Source: Pyxicephalus adspersus
Taxonomy: Eukaryota > Chordata > Amphibia > Anura > Pyxicephalidae
DNA length: 64,000 nucleotides
Reading direction: 5' to 3'
Assembly: GCF_032062135.1 (NCBI RefSeq)
Contig: NC_092861.1
Span: 143,545,802-143,609,801 of the forward strand
Each line of letters begins with the position of its first letter. Position 1 is the stretch's first letter. The notes under the pieces were generated by a model. It had not been told where the DNA came from. It did not search any database and saw only the letters and a list, made by a program, of their open reading frames with translations. Positions 37,390 to 50,286 of the stretch are shown here, piece by piece. Both the position numbers and the translations under genes were made by a program.

Positions 37390-37623
37390 CTGTGAAATAT
37401 GTGTTTGCAGGCAGAGTGGATGCTGGGAATTTGTAGTAGCCATGGCCTGGAAAGTGAGTCCCCTTGATATAGTTCATGGTACTTTTTATGGTCAGCGATG
37501 GTTCTATTCTCTCCAGTTGGTAGAATGGTGAAGGCCCATTAAACTTCTCAGGTGCAGACCAAGCAATCCTCATGGATGTGCTGTTGATCTCCTCCACCCA
37601 TGGTGCATGTAATATTTCCGGTG
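37390..37623 (-). CDS. USH2A: usherin exon e21: front half of a split FN3, then start of LamG 1
   Basis: This 234-bp exon (78 codons) is phase 1 to phase 1. The acceptor is tttttttcag and the donor is ACAG|gtaatg. It is flanked by the two largest introns of the window (19.1 kb upstream, 15.5 kb downstream). Residues 1 to about 43 are a clear FN3 beginning: APEILHAPWVEEINSTSMR, then IAWSAP as strand B and FYQLERIEPS as strand C. The FN3 then stops, without C', E, F or G strands. About ten linker residues later the text becomes the first strands of a laminin G domain (GHGYYKFPASTLPANTYFTG). The missing FN3 half appears to resume in e28-e29, after both LamG domains. One NST sequon is present. 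Confidence 0.95.
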
Positions 37624-37910
37624 CTGAAAAAAATCAAAGAAAATTGTCAATAAACCAAAAAATAAAAGTATGCATATAAATGAGTGAAGTTCTGCATACT
37701 GGAGGAAAGAACAAAAATATTACAGAAATTATAGGAGAATATAAATTTAATATAATGCACAACTAAAAATCTGTTATTAAATGGGCCCAGTAGTTCCACC
37801 CCCTGCATATGATGTAAACAAGAGCAGGGTCATATGTGACGGTTCATAGGTCTTAAAGGAAGTAAAGGATAAAATAACGCGGGACCCATATCATGAAATG
37901 GAGCTTAACA

Positions 37911-38025
37911 TAAAGAGCTAAGGCTGGAGAGGATACATTTTCAGCAGTGAACCTGGAGGATCCAGCAAACCTAGAATGGATCTGGGCCAGGATTGAAAAC
38001 ACTTGCTAAAATATAGCCAATTACT
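37911..38025. mobile_element. palindromic hairpin element, one arm only
   Basis: Only the left arm is present: aggctggagaggatac, aacctagaatggatctgg, then ggattgaaaacacttgct. The sequence then leaves the family. It is a truncated copy. Confidence 0.65.
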
Positions 38026-38764
38026 TTTGATGATTAAATTTTTTATCTAGAAAATGTTGAAAAAAAAAGGAAACACATTTACCCTACTGAAGGCCCATCA
38101 ACAGCTTGTGCCTAACTATCCACGCTGATACTTTATAACCTATAATGTGCCCTTGGAAATTTCTGAGGCAATGCAGGACTGCTGGTCCTGCTTTGTACAG
38201 AATGACATTAGACCTGTGACTGGCTACTAAAGTGGCTGCAGAAGTCTAGTTTTTTAAATCCAAGAAGGCCTAGTATGGAAAGTTAATATATTTATTCCCC
38301 TAGACAATACAAGCACTTAACCCTTGCAATAGGAAGGGGGGACATTGCAAGGGTAAACATGTGTGCTCCCCAGAGATCAGATTAAAAATAAAATCACACT
38401 TACCTCTATAACTATAGGAATTGTGGAAAAATGAATCTTCATTTCACAACAGAGGCACCAAAATCAGAGCTCTTTTCTTACCCTTGTTTTTCCAGTATGG
38501 ACTTAGCAGCCCTCCATATTATAAACAAGAGAGGGTACGGTAAGCTATTAGAAACCTGTCCTTCGAGTCTCTGTTGTGATCTTTGAGGATAAATTATTCC
38601 ACAGCATTTAGAGATACATAGCTTGTTCATCTCATCTCAGCTCATCTCTTGTTTATTATGGAAATTCAAAATGATTATATATATTGTCAGGGCACGGGTT
38701 TCTATGTGTTTAAGAAGTGATGTCAACAGATATTAAACAATGAGACTGAATCCCAGTTGAGACA

Positions 38765-38791
38765 AATATATATATATATATATATATATAA
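38765..38791 (+). repeat. (TA)n microsatellite
   Basis: About 13 TA units. Confidence 0.9.
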
Positions 38792-40621
38792 ATTCTTTTT
38801 AGTTAGGCTTGCTTTCTAAAATATTAACGGACAGAGTATCTATACTATGCTTGTAAGCATTACACAATGACTTTTACATTTTCTCCTTGTCAATGTAAGA
38901 CTATCAGTCTTCTAAGACTGAATTAAATCAGTGTACATTGTACAAACCAGTCTATGAAATGAAGTCTTGAAAAACATTTTGATATTTGCATAACTCCACT
39001 GCTTGCATCAGGACATGAGGGCTCTTGAGAGGTGTATTAAGGCTGCAAGGTGCTGTAATAATTTTTTAGCAAGCTCCCTACCTACCAGCTATGGTCTACC
39101 TGCAAATGCACAAGGAACCAGTGATTTTATTGCTGGGTCTGAAATAAAGTATATCATGAAAACAGTGAGTTTTCAGTTAAAACTTTTGATTAGCATAGTG
39201 ATAAGTGGAGAAAGGGAGAAAAAGAAGAGGCAAAATTTAAGCAGAATAAACTTCAAAACACTAATTTTGCTGTTATTTGATTGTAAAATTGCCAAAAAAA
39301 TGTTCCAATTTCATTAGTAGAATTGTTGCAATTCTGCATTGTTATAGGATGGCCGTATCCACTCAATTTCCTTTTGCAGAAGCTGGGGACAAGCTGCCTT
39401 TACTTTTTAAGTCTGCTTTTGCTTTCACCTAAATCAATGTATTCCTGTTTAGAATGCACTGGATGTTTTTTTTTTCCATATTTATGTTAGGATTAGAAAA
39501 GAAGAAAAGAAAAAGACATACTGTCAAGCATGTTATTAAATTAATTTGTGTCATTCAAACTGAACATGACATAAGTCACGACTTCTTTTACGTGGCGGTA
39601 AGGTGAACTGTCAGTGCTGTAATTTGATTATCTGTAGGTGTGCGACAATTTAATAACATTCCATGGTCTGAAATGCTAGCAAAACGACTTGATCGGATGC
39701 AAACGCATTCTGTTATGTATTATTTATTCTTTATTTCGGAAGAATGTGGCTTTGTCATGCACGCAGTGACAACACACCCAGGTCTCATATAAATGTGTTT
39801 GTAGGGAGGGGAAGAGTCCTTACTAACCAAACTTGGAGCTTCTCTGAGGACTCCGCAATTATCTACTGAAATGCATCATAACACTACCTCTGTGACACAC
39901 AGATATTGATTTTTTAATCATTTTCAAGTCTTCTCACAGCACAAATAAATGTACTACAGTTACAGTTAATGCACTGTGTACATTAAACAGCAGCTCCATT
40001 CAATTTATTATTTTCTGACAAATAAGTATACATGAGGTGGATTTAAAGGGGATCCGGGCACCAATATGGGAGCTGGTATTCTTGATTTGCTTTGGAAGCC
40101 CATGGGCTATAGTTTGCAACCTTCTTCTTTACTACTTTTACTGCTCCCTAATGCCTAGTGTCTGAAAGTAGCTGTCAGACATTAGGCATTTGCTCAAACA
40201 GCAAAATATCCCTGGCCATATTTGCATTCCAGAGCACTTGGGAGTAAAGGGGGCTGTAGTTGCTTGAACATATTTGCAAGGTTTCTGGACTTTACATATG
40301 GAAAAGGGTACAGCCCAACCTAATGATGCCATACCCAATTTTTCCTCTATAGCCTTTTATGAACTTCATTTGCTACAGGTCACTCCCCCCTTGCTGTGTT
40401 ATCTTTTTATTACATATAGTGTACTCAAGTCTACTCATTTCAATGCCATGCAGAGTCACACCTTTTTATTGATGTTGTCTGGTATGTTTTGAATTTTGCC
40501 TATTGCATGTAATCTTTATTACTTTGTTCACAATACAATTATTTGAATATAAGAAGAAAGTATTTTCAGGGTCATCCCTCCTGTGGGCAGTTTAATAGGT
40601 TTAAAAAGTTGCAAGGCAGCA

Positions 40622-40966
40622 AGCACGGTGGCTCAGAGGTTAGTGCTTTGACCTTTGCAGCGCTGGGTCCCAGGTTGTAATCTCGCCCAGGACACTATGT
40701 GCATGGAGTTTGCAGGTTCTCCCCGTGTCTGTGTGGGTTTTCCCACGGTACTCTGGTTTCCTCCCACATCCCAAAAAACATGCAGTTAGGTTATTTGGTT
40801 ACCCCCCAAAATTTACCTTAGACTGCAATAATAACATATGACTGGAGTAGGGACAGTAGATTGTAAGCTCCTTTTTAGGGACAGCTAGTCGCATGACTAA
40901 GGACTTTGTACAGTGCTGTGTAATATGGTGGTGCTATATAAATACTGTGTAATAATAATAACAAAT
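40622..40966 (+). mobile_element. V-SINE-like retroposon, full copy
   Basis: The 5' part (gcacggtggctcagaggtta, then gcgctgggtcccaggttgta) resembles a tRNA-derived head with A- and B-box-like blocks. The conserved centre follows: catggagtttgcaggttctc, cccgtgtctgtgtgggtttt and cctcccacatcccaaaaaac. The tail has gggacagtagattgtaagct and gtaatatggtggtgctata, ending in ataataataa repeats. This matches the V-SINE core that I know from fish and amphibians. Confidence 0.8.
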
Positions 40967-42310
40967 GGTAACTTTAAGAATCATAAGCACCCTGCAAGGT
41001 TTCACATTGTAACACTAGACAGATATGCTTGAACCTGTTGTGCTTTAGGTTTGCAATATAGGTGAATGTAAAATGTCAAGTTTTTTAAGGGTGCTCGGGC
41101 ATGCAGTTTAAAGCATATCCTCTGTATCTTATAAATAGTCATAAGGTAGGAGAAGTCAGCTCACAATTTTTTAAACTTATACAACAAAGCAACAAAAAAA
41201 AAAACATTTGTTTAAAAATATACAAATGTAAAATAATGAACATTGACACAAAGGGGGTCTATTCCTGAAGCAGTGAATCTGACAATAACTGAAACATTCT
41301 TTGAGGGAGAATCGTTCAGATCCTTGTGTTTCAATAGCAATTGATTCTTTCAATAGTAGCAATTGATAGTAGCAAATGCTTTAGAAATGAGATCACCAAA
41401 TAGATTTTAAAAAATAAATCTCCAGTAAATGTATTGAGTATATTTCTGAATGAAATCAGCTCATTGAAACTATTTTTTGGAACTAAACTTGGAAGCCTTG
41501 ATTTGTTTTTGCTTTATTTTTTATTTTTTTTAATAATATATGAGAACATGAACAAACAAGCAAACATATTTATATTGCATAGCATAGTAACTGTGCCTTA
41601 CATCTCCTCTTGCATCATTACAATTTTATGGGCCCATTAGACTCCTCACATTTACTGTAATTGATTTAGTCCTAGCAGTCATTTACTAAGGTTGCTTATT
41701 GTACCGTCCACCATGCAGTCCCTACAGAAGAAGATCATAACCTTCTAACTATTGCTAATAACTTGCCCAGTATGTCCCCGTACCCATTTTGCCAGACTGC
41801 CATTAAAGTAATCATTATCACCAAACCTTTTAGATACAAGCATGATGCCAAAACTTTTTTTGTTTTTATTTTTTTATTAATATTACATAAGGATAGCCAT
41901 AAACATAACATCCCAAAAAATCATAAGTATTCTATTCTATCTATTTACAAATTGCACATTGCGAATTCACAAACTATAACTAGTGAGGTTGTTGTTGGTT
42001 TTATGCAATAAATAATATATAACAAAGATTCAGTTGCTAACAATGTGACGTGCATTATCATTTGATGCATCTTTTTTTTTTTAATTTGGGGTTCAATAAT
42101 GCAGATAATAAACAACTATTAGTTAGGTCTAATCTGAACTAACTTATTAATATTATTATTAATAATACTTTTGATTGATCTAGTTTCAACTCATCATCAT
42201 TTGTTTCCCATATCCCCAAGTAGTATTGATACCCCAATTATGAACCTCTACTCTAGAGGAAAAAACTAAGATAATCTATGAATATCTAAAATAGTCTAGG
42301 AGATTCTAAG

Positions 42311-42382
42311 AAAATATTATTATTATATTTATTATTATTAATATTATTATTAATAATGATATTAATATTAATAATATAAATT
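42311..42382 (+). repeat. (TTA)n/(TAA)n tract
   Basis: Alternating ttattatt and aataat blocks that are self-complementary, in a very AT-rich part of the intron. Confidence 0.85.
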
Positions 42383-42626
42383 TGCATTTAGAAAGCCAAC
42401 ATAATACCCATCGAGAGGACAATTGTGCTTAAAATTGATTTTAAGATCATGTAGAAAGGCATGCAGAAACCTCATATCAAAATTAATTTGAGGGTAATTT
42501 CATAGAAATAAAATAAGAATATAAGACATGAAAATAAATATTATTTTTCCTTTTGAAAAGTACTATTTTTGTGCCAAACTTTTTGCTCATCCTCTTTAGA
42601 AATACATTTTACATATTTACTTGTGT

Positions 42627-42628
<2 letters not shown>

Positions 42629-42667
<39 letters not shown>

Positions 42668-42670
42668 TTA
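42629..42670 (+). repeat. (TA)n microsatellite
   Basis: About 17 uninterrupted TA units after tgtgaca, followed by ttatttatt. Confidence 0.95.
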
Positions 42671-44574
42671 TTTTACACATGTGTGTGTGCTGTCTCTATT
42701 TCATGTTACTAGCTTAGCAAACAAAAAGCTGGAGCTATCCACTACAAGGAGAAACCACGCTTCTGAAAATGAGGAGAGATATTTATGTCTGTCTCTACAA
42801 TCCAAAAGGTGTCACTGTAACACCTCCGTCTATGTAATCCTTAAAGAGCTTTTATCTGGCAAAATATGAATTCATTTTATAGTGCTTTGTTGTTCATTTT
42901 TTCCTTCTTTCGCTGCCAGAGTATAGCTATATAAAAAAAACTGTTGTAAGTATTGCACAATATTGTGTAACATTTAAAAAACAAAATTAGAAATTTGTAT
43001 AAAATGTTTGAAGCAACAAGTCGTTAAATGTTATGTGCAAATAGATCCTTGTTTAATATAAAAAATACAATATTGGGGAAATAGCAATTCATTTATATGT
43101 CATAAAAAAGGCATATAAAAAGTGCAGCGTTAAATACATTTAATAGTAAAGTGCATATAAAAAATTTGGAGGATTTTTAATGATCTTGTTAAATATATTG
43201 AGTGTGTAAGGTTGTAATTAGCTAAAGCAATTTAAGCATAGAAGGAGTAGTCTGTTAAAGAGACTTAAAGAGAAACTGTGCTAAAAATAAAGCATATTAC
43301 ATTTCAGGACAAATTAGTGATGAAAATGTTTAGGAAATGTCTATAACATATTTCTTCAGTTGTAATAAACAGGACTCATGTCCCGCTAGCAAGCAGTTAC
43401 GTAATTACCAACAAGGGGCTCCATCAAAGATTTGGGGGATCGACCATCAGGCTTTGGCTAACTATGATCCTTCCCACAGAAGAGACCATGTGACTGATGC
43501 CTTGGCGTAAGTCACATGATTTCCAACTAAGCATTTTATTAAAAGTGTAACCCTGTACAATTTTGCAATTTATGCTTATATGGCTGGGTGACTTCTGATC
43601 CCAAAAGTGTTTGCTTGCCAGGCAGAGCTGTGTAGAAGGTTGGTTTAGGTGGATCCATGCCCATGTTGACCCTTACTCTCTGATTGACAACCCGGCTTGC
43701 AAGGGACAGAACCATAAAATTATATAAACTTTAGCAAATAAACATTTATTATTGGGTCTATTTGTGACATTTCCCACAAGAAAGCCCATCATTGCCTGCA
43801 TGTTTTTGTAGCATTGATATTTACATGCATTCAAGATTTGTAGTATTTATTTCTAAATATTAAACATAAAAAGGACGTATTAAAAAACAAAGAAAAGGTT
43901 TGAACACAGTTACCAGTTTCCAGTTCAGTGGAGCCTGTCCCTTCCAACTCTGCATTGACCCTGGTGTTGAAAAGTTTTGTTATGTATCATCTTAGAGCCC
44001 ATTCACATATTTTCTGGTGCATTCTGAATGCCAACCAAACACATAAGGCAACACAATTATAATACACACGTGTTGCAGCACACCACAATATGAGGGTTAG
44101 CATACTACTGTTATTTGTGGTGTAGAGCATTGATAAAAATGGTGCATGTCCATGCATGATTGTCTTGGTGTATTGGCAACATTACCAAAATTGGTGTTCT
44201 TGCTTGTATGGTAATACAATGTGGGAGTCAATGGTGCCCCACAGTGATGTAACAGGGTCTGCTCCCAAGGTTAGAGGATACATGCTGGTCTTTAGTATGC
44301 ACCAATGTGATTCCTAAATTACATAAGATACAATGGATCCTAATAAAGAGGAATGAACAACCTATAATGAACATAAGCTATTATAACTCACTATAGTACA
44401 TGAATAAAAATTCCATTTGTTAATATCTTCTTTTTAAAAATGTAAAGATACTAACAAATTTAGCCATTTGGAAAAATGCATTAGAGTCAAAAGGTAGGAT
44501 GAAAGAAAACTGTACCTAAACCAATATAATGTGAATGGTTAGCGTCAAACGCACTCACTGCAGAGAGGGGTATT

Positions 44575-45072
44575 TATTTCAGACAACCCTTTTATGTAAG
44601 GTAAAAATTTGATTTGTTTATGTTTTTTCAAGTGCAACACACTTCTTTAAAAAAAAAAATACCGCCCCCTAATTCTCGATTGCCTAGGCGATGGAGAATG
44701 AATGGGAGCGCAAAGTCCCCCAGGATAGCTACGCCAAGCATCCCGGGAGGCTCATGGGTGCTCAGGCATGCGCAGAAGGAGAATTTTCGTGAAAGGAGAA
44801 AAATTTTCAGATCTAAAGCATGCGCAGTGGGATCATCAAGTTTTTTTTTCCAACCTACGTCACCCAATCTCGCGCCTGCATCAGGTGACGTAGGAAGAAA
44901 AACCAGGAAGAAGAGGAAAAGAGGGCGCCACTCGGGGCGGCGGTTTGGAGACAGATACTGGGACGACGCAGGACCCGATGGAAGACACGTCTGGACCGAT
45001 CGACTGCGCTGCAGGATTTAAGGTAAGTGCATTTTTTTGTTTCAGGCCTTTTTGAATTTAGTTACTCTTTAG
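44575..45072 (+). repeat. promoter-like GC-rich interspersed repeat, best preserved copy
   Basis: It carries two copies of gcatgcgcag (44,766-44,775 and 44,818-44,827), an NRF1-type site. Two inverted TGACGT cores (cctacgtcaccc at about 44,854-44,865 and ggtgacgtagg at about 44,884-44,894) resemble CRE half sites. It ends in aaggtaagtgc (45,019-45,029), a splice-donor consensus. CpG density is far above the surrounding intron. Confidence 0.85.
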
Positions 45073-45662
45073 ATTTACATTTTTAGGCCATTTTTTCACA
45101 AAACAACACAAAGCAAATCCCAGGGTTTTCTCTTTCCCTTCCTTTCTGACATTCTTCAGAGCTGTTGGTCCCACAGACCTAATTATTACAAGACGTCCTG
45201 AGGTCTCCCAGCATACAAGCTGCACACAGCATGTCCACCTGAGCCACCTGGCCCCAGTTGCAAATCTTTCTTGTCTCAAAGACTCATTTTATTATTCATT
45301 TTTATTATTATTGCCGGGAGAGGGATGAGTGCCTAGCTCACCCATTTCTTCAAGGACACTCCGGGCCTGGATCCCACATATGCAAATCTACAGTATAACA
45401 CTTACAGCCCTAGCTAGATCCTTTATTTCCCTTTCTAGGTAAAACCAAGGTAGATGATGACAAATTCTTTCTGAATTTGGCATTACTTGTTTCTGTCTAC
45501 TGCAATATATATACACATATATATTATAAATGACTAGTCCTTAAATGTGATGTGATCATTTTTTCTTTAATTTTTTTTTATCCTGGCCAATACCACACTT
45601 CTCATCCTTTGGTGGCTCCAATGAAGTCCATTCTGATGTATCTAGGACACTAGATAACACTG

Positions 45663-45921
45663 ACACTATTGGCATGGAGTGTGTATGTTCCCCCCTGTGA
45701 TAGGTCTCCACTGGGGACTTCCTCCCATATTCCAAAAACATGCAGTTAGGTTAATTGGCTCCCCCCAATTGTCCTTAGACTGTGTTAATGACTTATGATT
45801 ATGGTAGGGACATTAAATTGTGAACCCCTTTGAGGGACAGTTAGTGATTTGACTGTGGACTTTGTAAAGCGCTATGTAATATGCCAGCACTATATAAATA
45901 CTAGATATTAATAATAATAAT
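45663..45921 (+). mobile_element. V-SINE-like retroposon, 5' truncated
   Basis: It contains ggcatggagtgtgtatgttc, cttcctcccatattccaaaa, catgcagttaggttaattgg and gtaatatgccagcactata, ending with aataataataat. Confidence 0.75.
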
Positions 45922-46256
45922 TGTATCAGGAAGGCTATACATTCTTGTGGCTCCTCCTTCTAACTTCCTCTGGAGAGCCCCACTTCCTCAGCCAGACTTG
46001 GAATGAATGTGTATATATATTTTGTCCAAGGTGCCATAGAATTTTGAAGCATTATACAAATGAAGAATAAGAACAATATCATATATTCATAAGCAATACA
46101 TAGCACCATCTTTTGCTATGTCTTATTAAACAAAATGAAAAGTTCAAGCTGAATTTAATTACCGCAGGCAAGTTTTTTTTTCTCTCTCTCTCGCTAACCT
46201 AGCACCAGGGTCAGTATTTTTGGAGAGGCAGACAGACAGAGGTCTAAATGCCATTC

Positions 46257-46271
46257 TGCAGCAGAGGGCAG
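46257..46271 (+). promoter_or_regulatory. CTCF-like motif
   Basis: tgcagcagagggcag fits the CTCF core well. It is 300-600 bases from a candidate conserved block. Same orientation as the 52.5-kb motif, so the pair would not form a convergent loop. Confidence 0.45.
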
Positions 46272-46369
46272 AAAAAGTGGCACAGATGGCACCGTACAGC
46301 TGATGTTTAAGTCACATTTCTAAAAATAAGCTTTGCAGAGGTCATTCTTTAGTATACCAGTAAGCCATT

Positions 46370-46860
46370 TCATCTTATGCACCAAATGAGGTTGGTAAGC
46401 AGAAAAAAAAGAGCAGTTAATTTTGTTTTGTTGAAATAATATCATTTTAGTTTTAGAATGGGCGGCAGATGCCATCTTCTTGCTCTGAACAGATGGCAGT
46501 TCGATCTAATAGTGCATTTCTGTATTAGTAAGGTCTGTTGTGTATACAAACAGTAATAAACACTAGGTAAGAATCAAAATAAATTTTAATTGTCAACATT
46601 AAATTCTGGCAGGCTGTCTACCCCAGGATATGGAATCCCTTCTTTGCGAAGTCTGTTCTTTCACCAGGCTTATTGAAATAACTGGGATCGCAGCTCTTAA
46701 GCTTGCACGCATTTAATTCCCCAAATGGGTTTGCACGGAGGTGCGGCCGTTGATGATATTGCATTAAAACAGAATTTAAAGCAAGGGAATCTTTAATATA
46801 ACAGTTCTTATTGACGCCAGGATAATAGGCCCAAAGCAGGGCAATTTTAGTAGTCTAGGA
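46370..46860. promoter_or_regulatory. candidate enhancer block
   Basis: Repeat-free sequence with balanced composition: tgggcggcagatgccatctt with E-box-like cagatg (twice), then ggaggtgcggccgttgatga, and cattaaaacagaatttaaag. No open frame of interest. Confidence 0.35.
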
Positions 46861-47198
46861 TTTTATTGTTAGAAGCAGTGGAGGAAATTTAGCAATGCAA
46901 GTAGGGTAGGTGCTAAGAGAATTACATCCCTATCTATGCCAAGAATCCAAGAAATATAACATTTTTCCATAATATATTAAATGTAATTATTTTAGGTGGA
47001 TCCTCAACTAAAATGGAAGGACTTCACACATTCTCTGGTCCTTTTCCATCTTCCAAAATCATCAGTGGGTGTTACAATGTATCTGAAATGGAAAAGGTTT
47101 TAATTATGCACAACTTATCCTTATCTTCTGCATTCCTGGGTGCAATGCTATTGTCCATCCATAAGGATTCCTGTGCATGTAAAATTTTGTGAGAAGAC

Positions 47199-47305
47199 AT
47201 TATTACTATTACCCATATTTATAAAGCACCAACATATTACACAGTACAATAAATAGGGTTTGCAAATGACAGACAAATACAAACAATGACACAGAAGGAT
47301 GGAAC
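47199..47305 (-). repeat. retroposon 3' end-like fragment, reverse
   Basis: The sequence ttattactattacccatatttataaagcacc, broken here into its parts ttattactatt and tataaagcaccaacatatta, resembles the same tail type. It is followed by gggtttgcaaatgacagaca, which differs from the V-SINE-like copies, so it may be a second family. Confidence 0.45.
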
Positions 47306-48289
47306 TGATATGCCAATCCATTGCAAAAGGATGGGATTTTGCTGCTGTATTCTTCATTAACTTTTTGAGAAGGATGATCAAAAGATGGGATAAAGTAAGT
47401 TTATTACTTTTTTTTTCAGGTTTGCCATTTAGGGAGGTGGCCCAATATAAGAAGATACCCAGTTTAGTGGAAGGTTATCCTTATAGTAAACCAAAACTGA
47501 AACACTAAATATTATTTTGCATGTTAAAAAAAAAGTTAAATCAGCAGCTTTCATTAAAAATATATTTGCTGATCTTGCAATGAAGATCCGTTTAGGCACT
47601 TCTTGTTATAGAATGTCTCCCTGTTCTGCTCCTGCATTTCCACCCCTTCACATGCACCCCAGGTGAACAATACAAGCAGTGACATTGACGCATAACATGA
47701 TCCACTATCTGGAAACTCATCCAGAGCAATGATGTGTGGCTAATACTGGAGTGTGTACATGTAGACAGATGTAGGTATGGTGTAATTATGTCTCACGCCA
47801 AGTACTTATGGAATCATTTACATTTAAAGGATAACTAATAATAAATAAACCATTTTGTTGGTTGCATTAATTTAATGTATTGTTTTTTATTTTTTGCAGG
47901 CTAGGAACATTTTTTTAGGTGCAGACCTGACTTGCCAATCTTGACAGAAATATAATTCTCTTGTTGCTTTCTGTGAGATTAAATAAAAGTATAAAACATT
48001 TTTATCTTTGTTCTGTAAACTGCTAACCTCCCCATCACCCATGTACTGGAGATAAATAGGGGAAAATGATTGTGGTTCAGCCTGGAGGACATCCATGGCT
48101 CCCTCTATAGATACAGTGGTGGAGTGAGTGTAGCCACACAGGACAGAAAATATAATACACATTTCCATTTGAAAAAAATGGAAACAATAAAATAGGAAAC
48201 AATGCAACAGCCTCATCTACGATCTATTAATATGCCAAACTTAAAAGTTTTGTTTTTGGGTTTAGATTCCTTTTAAAGTGAACATGTGC

Positions 48290-48480
48290 ACTGCCCATGG
48301 AGTTTGCAGGTTTTATCCGTGTTTAAATGGGTTTCCTCCAGGTACTCAGATTTCCTCCCATATTCCAGAAACATGCGGTTAAGTTAATTGGCTTCCCCCG
48401 AAATGGACCTTAGACTGTATTAAAGACATGACTATGGTAGGGATATTAGATTGATAGATATTGGAATAATAATAATAATG
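48290..48480 (+). mobile_element. V-SINE-like retroposon, partial
   Basis: It contains cccatggagtttgcaggttt, gtttcctccaggtactcag and acatgcggttaagttaattg, and ends in an aataataataat tail after losing part of the 3' body. Confidence 0.7.
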
Positions 48481-49194
48481 TGCCCAGGCTTTGCACTTTT
48501 AAGTATTTACATACTCTGAAAGGTAAAAAGAACTTTAAATGCATCCCTTGGATTTCAGTCCTATTAATCACAGAGTCTCAGCATTATGTGTTCAGGGCAC
48601 ATATAACACCCTGCAGGCTCTCTTGTTGGCCATAATATTCCTAAACCGCACCAGGAGAGGCACCAGGATACAATGATGATGATCACTGGGTCTAAAAATG
48701 TAGTGGGTAATAAAAATGAAAAATAATATTAACATATTAAAGGGTGGAGGACAGGGAAGCTTTAACGTCCACAGCCTGGGCACATGTGCCCTTTAAACTG
48801 CAATCTGTGTATGTGCCAATATAATTGTCAAATCTGGGTAAGTCCAAGTCAGAAAACAAGATTAGCATCTTAACTTCAAGAAGTGCTTCCTTGTTGGGGT
48901 TTAGCATGGACCATGTTGTCGGTAAATGAATAGGGCAGAATAGGTCAGTGAAGAGGGCAGACATATACACAAAATTATTCAGCATTCAGACCATGACTGC
49001 TACCCCACAGCAAGAGATGGTAAATATTAAGTGCTTACCCAAAGACATTTGACATTTTAGAATAGTCTGTATATCGATAAAAGAGGAATCGTCCTTTAAA
49101 GTTTACTTCTCAGTGCCCCAAATACATTGTGCTGAGGAAGATTTATTAATATATATATATATACATATATATTCTATGCAGCATAAACTTTTTA

Positions 49195-49248
49195 TCTGGT
49201 ACCAGAATTAATGGAAGTGCTATATAAATGGTTAATTTTTTGTATTTG

Positions 49249-49295
<47 letters not shown>

Positions 49296-49454
49296 CAAAT
49301 ACAAAAAATAAAACATGAATATATATATATATATACATTTACACACAAATGTAAAAATAAATATTATAATAAATAAAAAAAATATACAGCTCCTGTAGAG
49401 GACAAACCCAGAAGTGTTGGGGCTTTTAGCACTTCCATTCATTCTGGTACCAGA
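49195..49454. repeat. large hairpin with TA core
   Basis: The outer arms tctggtaccagaattaatgg and ccattcattctggtaccaga (49,195-49,221 and 49,428-49,454) pair with one mismatch over 27 bp. An inner pair, ttttttgtatttgttata and ttatacaaatacaaaaaa, flanks a long TA run (49,253-49,293). Confidence 0.75.
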
Positions 49455-50286
49455 TGCAATGTTCATTCTGCAAAGAACTGGGCAGTTAGCAGACTTTCCA
49501 GTTAATTCATACATAGGAACCCAATATTGTCTATGGTCCTTCTGATAGATCTTGATGTAGCAGGCAAGGGGTACAGTCGGCAGGACACTTGGTGATCAGG
49601 AGAAATGGGATTGCTATGATTTTAATGCTAATTTATGTGACAGTCTGTATTTCCCTGCTGTTATCAATGCAGTGTGTCTATTCTGCCTTAAGCACCCGGC
49701 AATTTAATAAATGATGTTCTATTTTTGGTGGTGTATTTTGACTGTATGGATAAGACTATCTGTTTAGCTTTAGTTGCCTTTTTGTAGGAAAAAGTAACGT
49801 GGAAAGACACAGCTAATGCTTAATGCAGGGTGTACATTGTATAGAAAGTGAAGTCTAAGAAAAAGTTATGTCTTAATACACCAGAATATGGTAAAGCTGA
49901 ACAAAGCCCAAAATGCAACAAAGCATATTCTAATGGCAATCTGGTTGATAGGTGAAGACAAACAGTGTATAGATGCGAAGTAGTGAACAGAATATCTGAT
50001 TCATGGACCACTTGTGCTTGCACACTGCACTGCATCTCATTTCCTCTTTAATTTCTGCATTCGGCCACTGGGAGAGTCAACCAGATGTGACCGTGTGAAA
50101 CCCAAGTAGATGGTAAACTTTGTTTCCCAGTTTTTGTTATGCATTTTAGTTGAAACCATAAGATGAGAAAGCAGAAGTTGACAGGGAATGAGCAATTGTA
50201 GGACCTCAATCTATTAACAGGAAACTAAAAGGCCTGAGTGGTCCTGGCTGTGTGATTAGATGCACAGTTGAACACAGCTATGCAAT

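Noticed and set aside
40624..40690. Possible tRNA gene
   Set aside because: The A/B-box-like sequence is the head of a V-SINE-like element; no cloverleaf with a proper anticodon stem could be made.
44838..45021. CpG island promoter of a new gene
   Set aside because: The CpG-rich DNA belongs to a repeat seen four times in the window, so it is not evidence for a local gene.
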